DNA of 64,000 nt from Micromonospora halophytica (GTDB lineage: Bacteria; Actinomycetota; Actinomycetes; Mycobacteriales; Micromonosporaceae): contig NZ_FMDN01000010.1 in the NCBI RefSeq assembly GCF_900090245.1, positions 62,001 through 126,000 on the forward strand, written 5' to 3'. Shown piece by piece: positions 6,843-15,263 of this stretch. The position numbers and the translations under genes were made by a program. Under the pieces are notes generated by a model. It did no database searches. It worked only from the letters and a program-made list of their open reading frames with translations, and was not told the origin of the DNA. Within the stretch, counting starts at the first letter, position 1; each line of letters starts with the position of its first letter.

Positions 6843-7736
6843 TCAGCGGGGGATGAGGGTGAGCACGCTCGCCTCCGGCGGGCAGGCGAATCGCACCGGG
6901 GCGGTGGGGTGGGTGCCCAGGCCGGCGGAGACGTGCAGCCAGGAGTCGGAGCCGGGCCAGCGGTGCAGGCCCTTGGCCATCGAGCGGGGCAGCCCGCAGT
7001 TCGTCACCAGGGCGCCGTAGCCGGGTACGCAGACCTGGCCGCCGTGGGTGTGCCCGGCCAGCAGCAGGCCGAAGCCGTCGGCGGCCATCTGGTCGAGCAC
7101 CGCCGGCTCGGGGGAGTGGGCGATCGCGATGGAGAGGTCGGCCGAGGAGGAGACGGGGCCGGCGACGGACGGGTAGTCGTCCCGCTCGATGTGCGGGTCG
7201 TCCACCCCGACGAGCTCCACCAGCCGACCACCGGCCTTGAGCGTCGTACGGGCGTTGTTGAGGTCCACCCAGCCGGCCCCGACGAAGACGTCGCGCAGCT
7301 CCTCGTAGGGCAGCTCGACGCCTTCGGCGTACTCGCGGTCGGGCAGGAAGTAGCTGAACGGGTTCTTCAGGACCGGGCCGGTGTAGTCGTTCGAGCCGAA
7401 GACGAAGGCACCGGGCAGGTCGAGCAGCGGTTGCAGCGCCCGCAGCACGCCCGGGACGGCGGCGGGGTGGGCCATGTTGTCCCCGGTCACCACCACCAGG
7501 TCCGGGTCGAGGGCGGCGAGTGACGCCACCCACTGCTGCTTGCGCTGCTGGTCCGGCATCATGTGCAGGTCCGACAGGTGCAGCACGCGCAGCGGTTCCG
7601 CATCGGTCGGCAGCACCGGCACGTCGTACCGGCGCAGGGTGAACATGTTGCGCTCGATGAGCGACGCGTACGCCAGGGTGGCCGCTCCGGCGGCGATGGT
7701 CCCGGCGGCGAGCCGGAATAGTGTGCGCTTTCGCAT
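6843..7736 (-). CDS. Membrane-anchored metallophosphoesterase, 297 aa
   Basis: The ATG at 7736 opens a basic N-terminus and a hydrophobic segment ('LFRLAAGTIAAGAATLAYAS') that probably anchors the protein in the membrane or acts as a signal. The calcineurin-like metal motifs follow in order: 'HLSDLHM' (D-x-H), 'VVVTGDNM' (GD), 'FGSNDY' in the GNH/D position, 'IAHSPE', and 'LLLAGHTHGGQV' (GHxH). These bind two metal ions and hydrolyse phosphoesters; the YaeI/Rv3683 subgroup is implicated in envelope phospholipid metabolism. Downstream lies a PBP gene, the same neighbourhood as Rv3683-ponA2 in M. tuberculosis. It is divergent from the GatB/YqeY gene with only 25 bases between the starts. Confidence 0.9.
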   Translation of the reverse strand: MRKRTLFRLAAGTIAAGAATLAYASLIERNMFTLRRYDVPVLPTDAEPLRVLHLSDLHMMPDQQRKQQWVASLAALDPDLVVVTGDNMAHPAAVPGVLRALQPLLDLPGAFVFGSNDYTGPVLKNPFSYFLPDREYAEGVELPYEELRDVFVGAGWVDLNNARTTLKAGGRLVELVGVDDPHIERDDYPSVAGPVSSSADLSIAIAHSPEPAVLDQMAADGFGLLLAGHTHGGQVCVPGYGALVTNCGLPRSMAKGLHRWPGSDSWLHVSAGLGTHPTAPVRFACPPEASVLTLIPR

Positions 7737-7761
7737 GGCGTTCAGGGTAGTTTGACCGACC

Positions 7762-8217
7762 ATGAGCACGCTGAAGGACCGCCTCACCGCCGACATGCGC
7801 GCCGCCCTGAAGGCGCGCGACGAGCTGACCACCTCCACGCTGCGGATGGCGCTCGCCGCCGTCGGCACCGCCGAGGTCTCGGGCAAGGCCAAGCGCGAGC
7901 TCACCGACGACGAGGTGCTCGCGGTGCTGACCAAGGAGGCGAAGAAGCGGCGCGAGGCCGCCACTGCCTTCTCCGACGCGGGTCGCGCCGAGCAGGCCGC
8001 CAAGGAGACCGCCGAGGGCGATGTGCTGGAGCGCTACCTGCCGAAGCAGCTCTCCGACTCCGAACTGGCCGAGCTGGTCTCGGGGGCGCTCGCTGCGGGC
8101 GGGTTCACCGGCAAGGCGCAGATGGGCCCGGCGATGAAGGCGGCCCAGGCCGCGGTGGCCGGCCGGGCCGAGGGGGGCCGGGTCGCCGCCGAGGTACGCC
8201 GGCAGCTCGGTCTCTGA
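7762..8217 (+). CDS. GatB/YqeY domain protein, 151 aa
   Basis: The full-length 151-residue product matches the YqeY family: 'LKDRLTADMRAALKARDEL', 'LRMALAAVGTAEV', 'LTDDEVLAVLTKEAKKRREA', 'YLPKQLSDSELAELV' and a C-terminal 'GGRVAAEVRRQLG'. The C-terminal part resembles the tRNA-binding tail domain of the amidotransferase subunit GatB, but the catalytic module is absent. Its exact role is not settled; tRNA binding is usually proposed. It is a single-gene unit: its start is divergent from the phosphoesterase gene and a bidirectional terminator follows the stop. Confidence 0.92.
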   Translation: MSTLKDRLTADMRAALKARDELTTSTLRMALAAVGTAEVSGKAKRELTDDEVLAVLTKEAKKRREAATAFSDAGRAEQAAKETAEGDVLERYLPKQLSDSELAELVSGALAAGGFTGKAQMGPAMKAAQAAVAGRAEGGRVAAEVRRQLGL

Positions 8218-8235
8218 CCTTCAGAGGTACACGAA

Positions 8236-8267
8236 ACGGGCGGGCACCCCTGAGGGTGCCCGCCCGT
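8236..8267. terminator. Bidirectional terminator between convergent genes
   Basis: A perfect 14-bp stem (8236-8249 and 8254-8267) with a 4-base loop lies between the YqeY and PBP genes, whose stops face each other. Confidence 0.85.
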
Positions 8268-8284
8268 CCTGCTGTGCGGGTGTG

Positions 8285-10732
8285 TCAGCCGCGGCCCGGG
8301 GGCCGGCTCGGTCGGGTGGGGCTCGTCGGCGTGGTGCCGCCGGGGCCGGCGGTGGGCCCGCCCGGCGTGGAGCCGCCACCGCCGCTGATCTGGATGGTGA
8401 CCACACCACCCTTGATCGTCCGGCCGTCGGGGCTGGTGCCGGCGGCGGTGCCGGGCGGGCAGTTCGACGTGACCTTGACGTCGGACACGACCGCCTCGAA
8501 GCCGGCACCCTTGAGCCGGCTCTTCGCCGTGTTCACGTCCTGGCAGGTGACGCTCGGGATGGAGCGCTGGTCACCTTCGGAGATCTTCTTGCCGGGTGGC
8601 TCGAAGTTGATCCGTTCCTTGCCCTTCATGGCGTCGCGCAGCGTCTCGTAGACCGGCGGGTTGATGCCGTCGGGCCGGTTGTGCTTCATCTTGACGTTGG
8701 TCTGCGGCCAGTCCGGGTCGGCCATGATGCCGGCGACCGCGTACTGCTTGGTCATCGCGACCAGGGCGGCGGTCTTCTCGGAGTCGGTGGTGCCGGACTT
8801 GCCGGCCACCGGCGCCTTGACGACCTGCTTCACGTGGGCGGCGGTACGGCTGCCGCCGCACTTGCTGGTGGAGGAGTTGTCGCCGACCGGGCAGCGGGCG
8901 GCGTCCACGGCGGCCCGGGCCACCTCGGTGCTCAGCCGCTTCTCGCAGCGCGGGTTGGCGATGTCGAGCTTGTTGCCCTCCGGGTCCCGGATCTCCTGCA
9001 CCGGGATCGGCTCGCAGTACTTGCCGTCGGCGGCGAGGGTGGCGTACGCGTTGGCCAGCTCCAGCGGGGTGGTCTGCGAGACGCCCAGGGTGAACGCGCC
9101 CCACTGGTGGGCGCTCTCCTTGGTGCCGGCGAACCTGGCGTCGTTGCTGGCCCGGAACTGGATGCCGAGCCGTCGCGCCACGTCGACGACGTTCTCCGCC
9201 CCGACCTGCTGCTGGAGCGGGACGAAGTAGGTGTTGGTCGACTGGGCGAAGGCGCTCCACATGGTCTGCACGCCACCGGCCTTGCCGCCGGCGTTCTTCG
9301 GGCAGTAGAAGTGCGTGCCGGGGCAGGCGGCCGGCGAACTCCGGCTGATGATGTATTCCGACTTGAACGTCTGCTGCGCGTTGATGGTGTAGCTGAGCGG
9401 GATGCCCTTCTCCAGGGCGGCCACGATGGTGAAGATCTTGAAGGTCGAGCCGGCCTGGTAGCCGGTGATGCCCTGGCCGCCGGTGAGCAGCGGGTTCACC
9501 GTGGCCGGGTAGTTGCCCCGGATCTTCTTCTTGGCCTTGGCCGGGTCGCTGTTGATCTTGTTCTTGGGGTTCTTCGGGTCGTCGAGCTTGAACTGGCGGT
9601 TGACCGCGAGCGCCCGGACCCGGCCGGTGCCCGGTTCCACCACGGCCACCATGGCGGCCTCCTTGGCGGTCTCCTTCTTCGCCTTGCGGACCGCCTTGTC
9701 CGCGCCGCGCTGCGCCTGCACGTCGAGGGTGGTGACGACGGTGTAGCCGCCGCTCTTCAGCCGCCGTTCGCGGTCGTACGAGGTCGAGCCGAAGGTCTCC
9801 TGCTGCAGCCACCAGCGGTAGAAGTAGTCGCAGAAGAAGCCCCAGCCCTTCTCGTTGGTGGAGACGCAGCCGTTCGGCGTGCGCTTGTCCTTCACCACGA
9901 GCTTGGCGGCCTTGGCGGCGTCCGCCTCCTGTCGGCTGATCTTGCCGATCTTGGCCATGTTCTCGATGACGTAGTTGCGCCGGTCGAGCGCGAGCGGGTA
10001 CCCGCTGCGGGTGGTCGGGTCGTTGGTGGTCGGCGCCTTGACCATGCCGGCCAGCAGCGCCGCCTCCTCCAGCTTCAGCTTGCTCGGCGGCTTGCCGAAG
10101 TAGACCTGGCTGGCCGCGTAGATGCCGTACGCCCCGTTGCCGAAGGAGGCGATGTTCAGGTAGCGCCGCAGGATCTCGTCCTTCGGGAACTCCTTGTCGA
10201 TCTGGATGGCGTACCGCATCTCGCGCAACTTGCGGGCGCTGGTGTCCTCGGTCGCGGCGACCACGTCGGCGGGGTGGGTCGCCGAGTAGGCGATGGCCAG
10301 CCGGACGTACTGCATGGTCAGGGTCGAGGCGCCCTGCTGCGAGTTGGTGCCGGACTGGTTGTTGACGAAGGCCCGGGCCACGCCGTTGAGGTCGACCCCG
10401 TTGTGCTTGTAGAAGTCGTGGTCCTCGGCGGCGATGATGGCGTCCCGCATGACCGGGGCGATGTCTTCCAGCTTCACGTCGCGACGGTTCTCGTCGTACA
10501 TGGTCGCCAGCGGTGTCTTGCCGTCCGAGGCGAGCATGTAGCTGATCTGTGGCGCGCGGGCCACGATCAGTTCATTCGGCAGTGCGCCGAAGGTCTCGGC
10601 GCCGGCCTTCGCGGCCAGTCCGGACATCGCCACCGCGGGGAAGGCCGCCGCCGCGACCACCACGCCGGCCAGCAGGCCACAGATCAGCAGCGATGCGGCG
10701 TTGGTGAAGACATTGTGGTCACGTTTCCGCAT
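8285..10732 (-). CDS. Class A penicillin-binding protein with PASTA domain, 815 aa
   Basis: Bifunctional peptidoglycan synthase. After a transmembrane helix (residues ~15-40) comes the glycosyltransferase domain with 'AAEDHDFYKHNG' (catalytic Glu), 'GASTLTMQYVRLA' and 'EILRRYLNIASFGNGAYGI'. The transpeptidase domain follows with 'GSTFKIF' (SxxK serine, ~427), 'STN' (SxN) and 'AGKSGTTD' (KTG equivalent). One PASTA repeat (~735-790) and a Gly/Pro/Thr-rich tail end the protein. I chose ATG 10732 because it has a gaggtg Shine-Dalgarno and directly precedes the basic patch before the membrane helix; an ATG at 10831 would add 33 residues. Divergent from the WhiB-like gene, as ponA2 is from whiB4 in M. 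tuberculosis. Confidence 0.93.
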   Translation of the reverse strand: MRKRDHNVFTNAASLLICGLLAGVVVAAAAFPAVAMSGLAAKAGAETFGALPNELIVARAPQISYMLASDGKTPLATMYDENRRDVKLEDIAPVMRDAIIAAEDHDFYKHNGVDLNGVARAFVNNQSGTNSQQGASTLTMQYVRLAIAYSATHPADVVAATEDTSARKLREMRYAIQIDKEFPKDEILRRYLNIASFGNGAYGIYAASQVYFGKPPSKLKLEEAALLAGMVKAPTTNDPTTRSGYPLALDRRNYVIENMAKIGKISRQEADAAKAAKLVVKDKRTPNGCVSTNEKGWGFFCDYFYRWWLQQETFGSTSYDRERRLKSGGYTVVTTLDVQAQRGADKAVRKAKKETAKEAAMVAVVEPGTGRVRALAVNRQFKLDDPKNPKNKINSDPAKAKKKIRGNYPATVNPLLTGGQGITGYQAGSTFKIFTIVAALEKGIPLSYTINAQQTFKSEYIISRSSPAACPGTHFYCPKNAGGKAGGVQTMWSAFAQSTNTYFVPLQQQVGAENVVDVARRLGIQFRASNDARFAGTKESAHQWGAFTLGVSQTTPLELANAYATLAADGKYCEPIPVQEIRDPEGNKLDIANPRCEKRLSTEVARAAVDAARCPVGDNSSTSKCGGSRTAAHVKQVVKAPVAGKSGTTDSEKTAALVAMTKQYAVAGIMADPDWPQTNVKMKHNRPDGINPPVYETLRDAMKGKERINFEPPGKKISEGDQRSIPSVTCQDVNTAKSRLKGAGFEAVVSDVKVTSNCPPGTAAGTSPDGRTIKGGVVTIQISGGGGSTPGGPTAGPGGTTPTSPTRPSRPPGRG

Positions 10733-11137
10733 CCAGGTCACCTCGACAGGGTACGCGAGCAGGGAAGGAGGGTCGCTGGGGCGTTCTTTCCCCATTTCCT
10801 GCGCGCGCGACCCTCGTTGTGCTAAACGCACGACCCCCGGTGTGTGGTTGCGTGTGACCGGCGTCGAGTCTCCACCCGATCGGTGGAGCGGCGCAGCGTT
10901 TTCACGTACTCGGGCCGGGTATGCGGCGAGCGAAGGCCCGGGAAGCCGGGAGTGTCAGGAATGATGGATTTCGCCGACAACGTTGCGTAATCAGGCGACT
11001 ACAGAGCATGATGGGTGGCGGCGACAACGGCCACACGTCGTCCGTGCCTCCTTGGGGAAGGAACGGGCCGGACGACCGGGGGAATCGACGGCTGGTCGCA
11101 CGAGGTCGGTAGGTACTGCAAGGGGGGACGTGTACAG
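10733..11137. promoter_or_regulatory. Divergent promoter region between PBP and WblA/WhiB4 genes
   Basis: 405 bases without a convincing gene. It must hold both promoters. A 7-bp inverted repeat CTCCACC/GGTGGAG (10870-10876 and 10882-10888) lies roughly a third of the way in and is a candidate operator. Short frames here lack an RBS and normal codon use. A strong purine-rich Shine-Dalgarno (aaggggggac) precedes the WblA start. Confidence 0.45.
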
Positions 11138-11455
11138 ATGGGCATGATCACTGACTGGCCGTCACTGGCGGCATGTCAGAACGGGGACCCGGACGCGTTG
11201 TTCGTACAGGGCGCCGAACAGAACGTGGCGAAGAGGATCTGCCGGAGCTGCCCAGTTCGGTACGAGTGCCTGGCCGACGCGCTCGACAACCGGATCGAGT
11301 TCGGGGTGTGGGGTGGCATGACCGAACGCGAACGCCGGGCGTTGCTGCGCCGTCACCCGCAGGTGACGAGCTGGCGCAAGATGTTCGAGGCCGCGATGAA
11401 GAAGAACGCCAAGGACAAGGCCGGCAAGGACAAGGTCCTGGTCACCGCCGGCTGA
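11138..11455 (+). CDS. wblA: WhiB-family iron-sulfur regulator, WblA/WhiB4 type, 105 aa
   Basis: Four cysteines in the WhiB arrangement (Cys13, Cys35, Cys38, Cys44; C-x21-C-x2-C-x5-C) ligate a [4Fe-4S] cluster. They are followed by 'EFGVWGGMTERERRAL' (the conserved GVWGG turn) and a basic C-terminal helix for DNA contact. From memory the central sequence 'LADALDNRIEFGVWGG' is that of Streptomyces WblA and M. tuberculosis WhiB4, redox-responsive regulators; WblA represses antibiotic production and is needed for sporulation. Context supports orthology: a class A PBP gene divergent upstream and two ArsA/Get3-like ATPase genes convergent downstream, 6 bases away. ATG 11138 follows a strong purine-rich RBS; ATG 11144 is an alternative. 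Confidence 0.93.
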   Translation: MGMITDWPSLAACQNGDPDALFVQGAEQNVAKRICRSCPVRYECLADALDNRIEFGVWGGMTERERRALLRRHPQVTSWRKMFEAAMKKNAKDKAGKDKVLVTAG

Positions 11456-11461
11456 CGCCGG

Positions 11462-12607
11462 TCACGGCCGGCTGATCGCCGCGCCGATCGTCCGCAGCCC
11501 GTCGACGTCGTGCACGTCGGCGGGCTGCGCCGTCACCGACACCGCCGGCACCGTCGGGAACGCCTCGGTGAACCGGGCCGCCACCTGCTGCTCGCGTACC
11601 GCCTGCCGGGCCAGCGCGGCGTGTGCCCGCAGCACGTCGACGGTGGCCGCGTGACCGCCCAGCTCCACCAGCCGGTCCGCTGCGGCCAGGCTCTCGGCCG
11701 CGTCCAGCCGCACCACCGGCCGGTGAACCCGGTTGAGCACCAGCCCGGCCAGCGGCATCCGTTCCTCGTGCAGCCGTCCGGCGAAGTAGGCCGCCTCCCG
11801 GACCGCGTCCGACTCCGGTGCCGCGACCAGCAGGAAAGCCGTCTCCCGGGCCTGCAGGATGCGGTAAGTCTGCTCGGCGCGCTGCCGGAAGCCGCCGAAC
11901 ATCGAGTCCAGCGCGGCGACGAAGCCGGACAGGTCGGTGAGCAGTTGGGCGCCGAGCACCTTCTGCACCACCTTCGAGAACATCCCGAAGCTGGCGGTCA
12001 CGAAGCTGAACATGCTCCGCCCGCCGGTGCGCGCCGGCGCGAGCAGCAGCCGCAGCATCCGACCGTCGAGGAAACGGGAGAGCCGGGCCGGGGCGTCCAG
12101 GAAGTCCAGCGCGGAGCGGGACGGCGGGGTGTCCACCACGATCAGGTCCCACTCGCCGCGGGCGTGCAGCTGGCCCAGCTTCTCCATCGCCATGTACTCC
12201 TGTGTGCCGGCGAAGGTCGAACTCATGGCCTGGTAGAACGGGTTGGCGAAGATCTCCGCCGCCTTCGCGGGATCGGTGTGCTGGAGCACCACGTCGTCGA
12301 AGGTGCGCTTCATGTCCAGCATCATGGCGTGCAGCTCGCCGCCGCTGGCCTCGACGTCGATCCCCTTGACCCGGCGCGGGGTGTTGTCCAGCTCGGTCAG
12401 GCCGAGCGACTGGGCCAGCCGGCGGGCCGGGTCGATGGTGAGCACCACCGTGCGCCGGCCGTGCTGCTCGGCCGCCCGCAGCGCGAGCGCCGCCGCCGTG
12501 GTGGTCTTACCCACCCCGCCGGCCCCACAGCACACGACGATCCGTACGCCGGGGTCGGCGAGGATCTGGTCGACGTCCAGCCGCGGCGCCGCGTCTTCGG
12601 AAGGCAC
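11462..12607 (-). CDS. ArsA/Get3-like ATPase, subunit lacking the signature lysine, 381 aa
   Basis: SIMIBI-class ATPase of the ArsA/Get3 family. The P-loop reads 'CGAGGVGKTT': the usual GKGGVGKT has Ala in place of the first (signature) lysine. Switch I keeps 'TIDPARRLAQSLG' (DPA, with the catalytic Asp) and switch II is 'VVDTPPSRSALDFL'. A long helical insert ('HAMMLDMKRTFDDVVLQHT...') follows switch I. Corresponds by order and sequence style to M. tuberculosis Rv3680. It is the second gene of a pair with the ATPase at 12665-13642. I chose GTG 12607; a TTG three bases upstream is an alternative. The family moves tail-anchored proteins or oxyanions; the bacterial pair has been linked to stress tolerance, and the client is unknown here. 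Confidence 0.88.
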   Translation of the reverse strand: MPSEDAAPRLDVDQILADPGVRIVVCCGAGGVGKTTTAAALALRAAEQHGRRTVVLTIDPARRLAQSLGLTELDNTPRRVKGIDVEASGGELHAMMLDMKRTFDDVVLQHTDPAKAAEIFANPFYQAMSSTFAGTQEYMAMEKLGQLHARGEWDLIVVDTPPSRSALDFLDAPARLSRFLDGRMLRLLLAPARTGGRSMFSFVTASFGMFSKVVQKVLGAQLLTDLSGFVAALDSMFGGFRQRAEQTYRILQARETAFLLVAAPESDAVREAAYFAGRLHEERMPLAGLVLNRVHRPVVRLDAAESLAAADRLVELGGHAATVDVLRAHAALARQAVREQQVAARFTEAFPTVPAVSVTAQPADVHDVDGLRTIGAAISRP

Positions 12608-12664
12608 CAATCGAGCGTATCGGGCCGCCGCCGTCCGTGCGCCCGAGCCGACGTCAGGTGTGAG

Positions 12665-13642
12665 TCAATCGGCCCGGCCGAGCAGTTCGGCCAGCGTCTC
12701 CAGCCCGGCCCGGTCCACCCCGTCGGGCAGCAGCGGCAGCTCGGTCATGGGCAGCCCCAGCTCCACCAGGTCGGCCCGGAGCGAGTCCTCCAGTTCCCGG
12801 CGGACCTGCTGGTCCCGCGCCTCCTCGGCCAGCCCGGCGACGGTTGCCCGGTCGGCGGGCAGCCCGGCGGCGAGCAGCCCTCGCTTCAGCTCCGCCTGGG
12901 TCACCTCACGTCCCGCCGGCACCGGCGGTCGGGTGCCGTTGACGATCACCCGTCCCACTCCGAACCCGAGCTGGGTCAGCTCGGCGATCGCGTCGACCGT
13001 CTCCTGGACCGGCATCTCCTCCAGCAGGGTCACCACGTGCACCGCGGTCATCGGGGAGCGCAGCAGTGCGGCGACCCCTTCGCTCTGGGTCTTGATCGGG
13101 CCGACCTTCGCCAGCCGGGCGGTCTCCGCGGTGACGTTGAGGAACCGGCCGATCCGCCCGGTCGGCGGCGCGTCCAGCACCACCGCGTCGTACGTGCGGC
13201 GCTGGCCGCTGGTGCGGGTGGTCGCCTCCTTCACCTTGCCGGTGAGCAGCACGTCGCGCAGCCCGGGGGCGATGGTGGTGGCGAAGTCGATCGCCCCGAG
13301 CTTGCGCAGCGCCCGCCCGGCCGCCCCGAGCTTGTAGAACATGTCGAGGTACTCCAGCAGCGCCTCCTCGGCGTCCACCGCCAGGGCGCGCACCTCACCG
13401 CCGCCGGGGGCGTCGGTCAGGTGGCGTTCCTCGTACGGCAGCGGATCGGTGCCGAAGAGCTGCGCGATGCCCTGCCGCCCCTCCACCTCGACGAGCAGGG
13501 TGCGTCGCCCGCCGGCGGCCAGGGCCAGCGCCAGGGCCGCCGCCACGCTCGTCTTGCCCGTGCCGCCTTTGCCGGTGACCACGTGCAGGCGGGACGGCCA
13601 TCCGGTGCCGGCCGGTTCGGTCGGGGGGTCAGCAGCTCGCAC
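12665..13642 (-). CDS. ArsA/Get3-like ATPase, subunit with intact signature lysine, 325 aa
   Basis: Second ArsA/Get3-type ATPase and the first gene of the pair in transcription order. The P-loop is 'TGKGGTGKTSVAAAL', with the signature lysine present. Switch I reads 'LVEVEGRQGIAQLFG', so the DPA motif and its catalytic Asp are gone. Switch II is 'VVLDAPPTGRIGRFL'. The two proteins therefore have complementary defects and probably work as a heterodimer. Order relative to the WhiB gene matches Rv3679-Rv3680. GTG 13642 is the first start after a stop-rich stretch. The intergenic distance to the partner is 57 bases. Cytoplasmic. Confidence 0.88.
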   Translation of the reverse strand: MRAADPPTEPAGTGWPSRLHVVTGKGGTGKTSVAAALALALAAGGRRTLLVEVEGRQGIAQLFGTDPLPYEERHLTDAPGGGEVRALAVDAEEALLEYLDMFYKLGAAGRALRKLGAIDFATTIAPGLRDVLLTGKVKEATTRTSGQRRTYDAVVLDAPPTGRIGRFLNVTAETARLAKVGPIKTQSEGVAALLRSPMTAVHVVTLLEEMPVQETVDAIAELTQLGFGVGRVIVNGTRPPVPAGREVTQAELKRGLLAAGLPADRATVAGLAEEARDQQVRRELEDSLRADLVELGLPMTELPLLPDGVDRAGLETLAELLGRAD

Positions 13643-13668
13643 CCGTCGAGCCTATCCACCCGGCGGCG

Positions 13669-14247
13669 TCAGGCGACCTCGCAGACCCGCCAACCCGTCT
13701 TCCGTACGACGGTGAAGCGCAACGCCTGCTCGGCGATCTTCTCGTCGGCGGTGGTCATGGTGACCTTCGCGCTGACCGTGGCGCGGTCGCCGTTCTGGCT
13801 GTCCACCGTCGGGGTGGCCCACCGGAAGCGCGGGTTGGCGTACTCGGCGGCGTACCTGTCCACCTCGGCGACCTTGGCGGCGATCTTCTCCGGGTCCCGC
13901 GACGCCGCACAGACGAGGTCGGCCGCCTTCCTCGCGTCCCGCTCCCGGTAGACGGCGCTGAGGAAGTCGTCCACCGCCACCGCCGGCTCCTTCGCGCCCG
14001 CACCCTCCTCGGTGTCCCGCAGCGCCAGGAAGGCGGCCGTGCCACCGCCGCCACAGAGCAGGATCGCTCCGACGAGGGTGAGCGTGGCGACGAGCATGCC
14101 GCGCTTGCGCTCGCCCGCCGGGGACCGGTAGGCCGGGTACGCCGGTGGAGGTGTCACGGCCCCCGGCGACGACGCGCCCGCCGAGACCGGGCCGGGAGGC
14201 GGGGAGCTGGACGATCCGGTCGGACCGTCGGCCGGCGGTTGGGTCAT
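13669..14247 (-). CDS. Single-pass membrane protein with a small extracellular domain, 192 aa
   Basis: Residues 1-48 are Pro/Ser/Gly-rich and probably cytoplasmic. A transmembrane helix 'MLVATLTLVGAILLCGGGGT' spans ~50-72. The outside part (~75-192) resembles the NTF2-like/DUF4878 fold: 'AVDDFLSAVYRERDARKAAD', a mid-domain Cys, and a strand-rich end '...TMTTADEKIAEQALRFTVVR'. Two Cys (in 'DLVCAAS' and at 'WRVCEVA') could form a disulfide. The stop is 26 bases ahead of the first ATPase start, so the three genes may be one transcript. No known function. Confidence 0.8.
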   Translation of the reverse strand: MTQPPADGPTGSSSSPPPGPVSAGASSPGAVTPPPAYPAYRSPAGERKRGMLVATLTLVGAILLCGGGGTAAFLALRDTEEGAGAKEPAVAVDDFLSAVYRERDARKAADLVCAASRDPEKIAAKVAEVDRYAAEYANPRFRWATPTVDSQNGDRATVSAKVTMTTADEKIAEQALRFTVVRKTGWRVCEVA

Positions 14248-14572
14248 GTGGTCCCCCGGGGATGGGCGTCCTCGCCGCCCCTGGCGCGGACGCGGGTTCG
14301 GGCACGGCGGGCGACCCCTGATCGCCCGTCCGAGGCAGAAGGGTAGCGGTCAATGGATGATTTGTGACCAACTGCTCACGAGGTGCGGTTCGGCGCGGTC
14401 ACCTTCCGGACCGGCGGTGTGTCGCATATGTGACTAAGCGTGATCGGGTGTGCGCGTCCCGTTGTGGCTTCCGCCGACCGGTCCTACCTTCGTGCCGGCG
14501 CGGAGGAGCGGGTCGGACAGCGGGTCCGGTCCGGACGGCGGTCAGATTACGTACGAGGCCCGGAGGCAGTGC
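14248..14572. other. Intergenic region between divergent genes
   Basis: 325 bases hold the promoters of the membrane protein gene (minus) and the hypothetical gene (plus). I find no gene. GTGA-N8-TCAC at 14364-14379 resembles a Crp-type palindrome, but the spacer is two bases longer than the known N6, so it is not counted as a site. Confidence 0.4.
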
Positions 14573-15055
14573 ATGCGCGACGCGGACAACATCGCTCGAG
14601 CCCAGTTCCCGCCCGGTGGCGGGGCCGGGCGGGTCGGCGCCCGGGGCGACGCGGACGGGTCGAACGGCGGGCTGCCGATCAACGAGCGGTCGTACCGGCG
14701 GTCCGTCGGGCCCAACGAGGTGCTGCGCATGGTGAACCGCTCCCGCGGCCGCGGCCGGGACGAGGAGGAGCCCGGCTACGTCATCCACCTGCCGATCCGG
14801 GTCGCCGATCTCGCCACGGCGACCGCCCTGGCCGACACGGTGGCGACCTCGCTCGGTTTCCTGGCCGAGCTGGACGCCGGAGAGATGACCGTCTCCACCG
14901 CCGACGACCAGAACAACCGGCACCGGGTCTTCTGTGACCTGCCGCTGCCGGACCGGTCCCGCTGCCCCCAGCCGTACGACCACGAGGGCCCCTGCGGCGA
15001 GGCGCCGGTCGCGCCCGAGCAGCGTCCCGCACCCCCGCCCTCGTCCGGACCGTAG
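14573..15055 (+). CDS. Conserved hypothetical protein, 160 aa
   Basis: I do not recognise the family. ATG 14573 is preceded by ggaggc at the proper distance; the open frame extends further upstream, but without comparable start signals. The N-terminal ~45 residues are Gly/Arg-rich and probably disordered. A folded part follows: 'VLRMVNRSRGRGRDEEEPG', 'VIHLPIRVADLATATALADT' and 'ATSLGFLAELDAGEMTVSTA'. Two pairs of conserved-looking Cys ('HRVFCDLP', 'SRCPQPYDHEGPCGEAP') suggest a metal site. It lies just ahead of the DUF4177 and RidA genes on the same strand. Confidence 0.75.
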   Translation: MRDADNIARAQFPPGGGAGRVGARGDADGSNGGLPINERSYRRSVGPNEVLRMVNRSRGRGRDEEEPGYVIHLPIRVADLATATALADTVATSLGFLAELDAGEMTVSTADDQNNRHRVFCDLPLPDRSRCPQPYDHEGPCGEAPVAPEQRPAPPPSSGP

Positions 15056-15102
15056 GCTGTGCCTGGTAACACGTCCACGCCAGGCAAGGGAGCCCTCCAC
15101 CG

Positions 15103-15258
15103 ATGCAGAAGTGGGAATACGCCACGGTCCCGCTGCTGGTCCACGCGACCAAGCAGATCCTCGACAACTGGGGCGAGGACGGCTGGGAGCTCGTCTCCGT
15201 GGTCCCCGGCCCGAACCCGGAGCAGCTCGTCGCCTACCTGAAGCGCCCGAAGGGCTGA
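15103..15258 (+). CDS. DUF4177-type small protein, 51 aa
   Basis: Too short for routine ORF lists but clear: ATG 15103 opens 'MQKWEYATVPLLVHATKQIL' and continues 'DNWGEDGWELVSVVPGP', the hallmark Trp-Glu-Tyr-Ala-Thr...GxxGWELV pattern of the DUF4177 family, ending 'VAYLKRPKG'. It corresponds in place and type to Rv3678A of M. tuberculosis, between the ATPase genes and the RidA-like gene. The product is cytoplasmic. Function unknown. Immediately downstream lies a tandem 62-bp repeat. Confidence 0.9.
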   Translation: MQKWEYATVPLLVHATKQILDNWGEDGWELVSVVPGPNPEQLVAYLKRPKG

Positions 15259-15263
15259 GCGCC

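Noticed and set aside
8282..10825. 847-codon open frame antisense to the PBP gene
   Set aside because: Translation is Gly/Arg/His/Val-rich repeat-like text with no motifs, while the minus strand carries all PBP catalytic motifs.
11510..13951. 813-codon frame across the two ATPase genes on the plus strand
   Set aside because: Crosses two clear minus-strand genes and shows the His/Arg/Gln-rich composition of complementary frames.
14364..14379. Crp site GTGA-N8-TCAC between divergent genes
   Set aside because: The spacer is N8 instead of N6, and such short palindromes arise often by chance.
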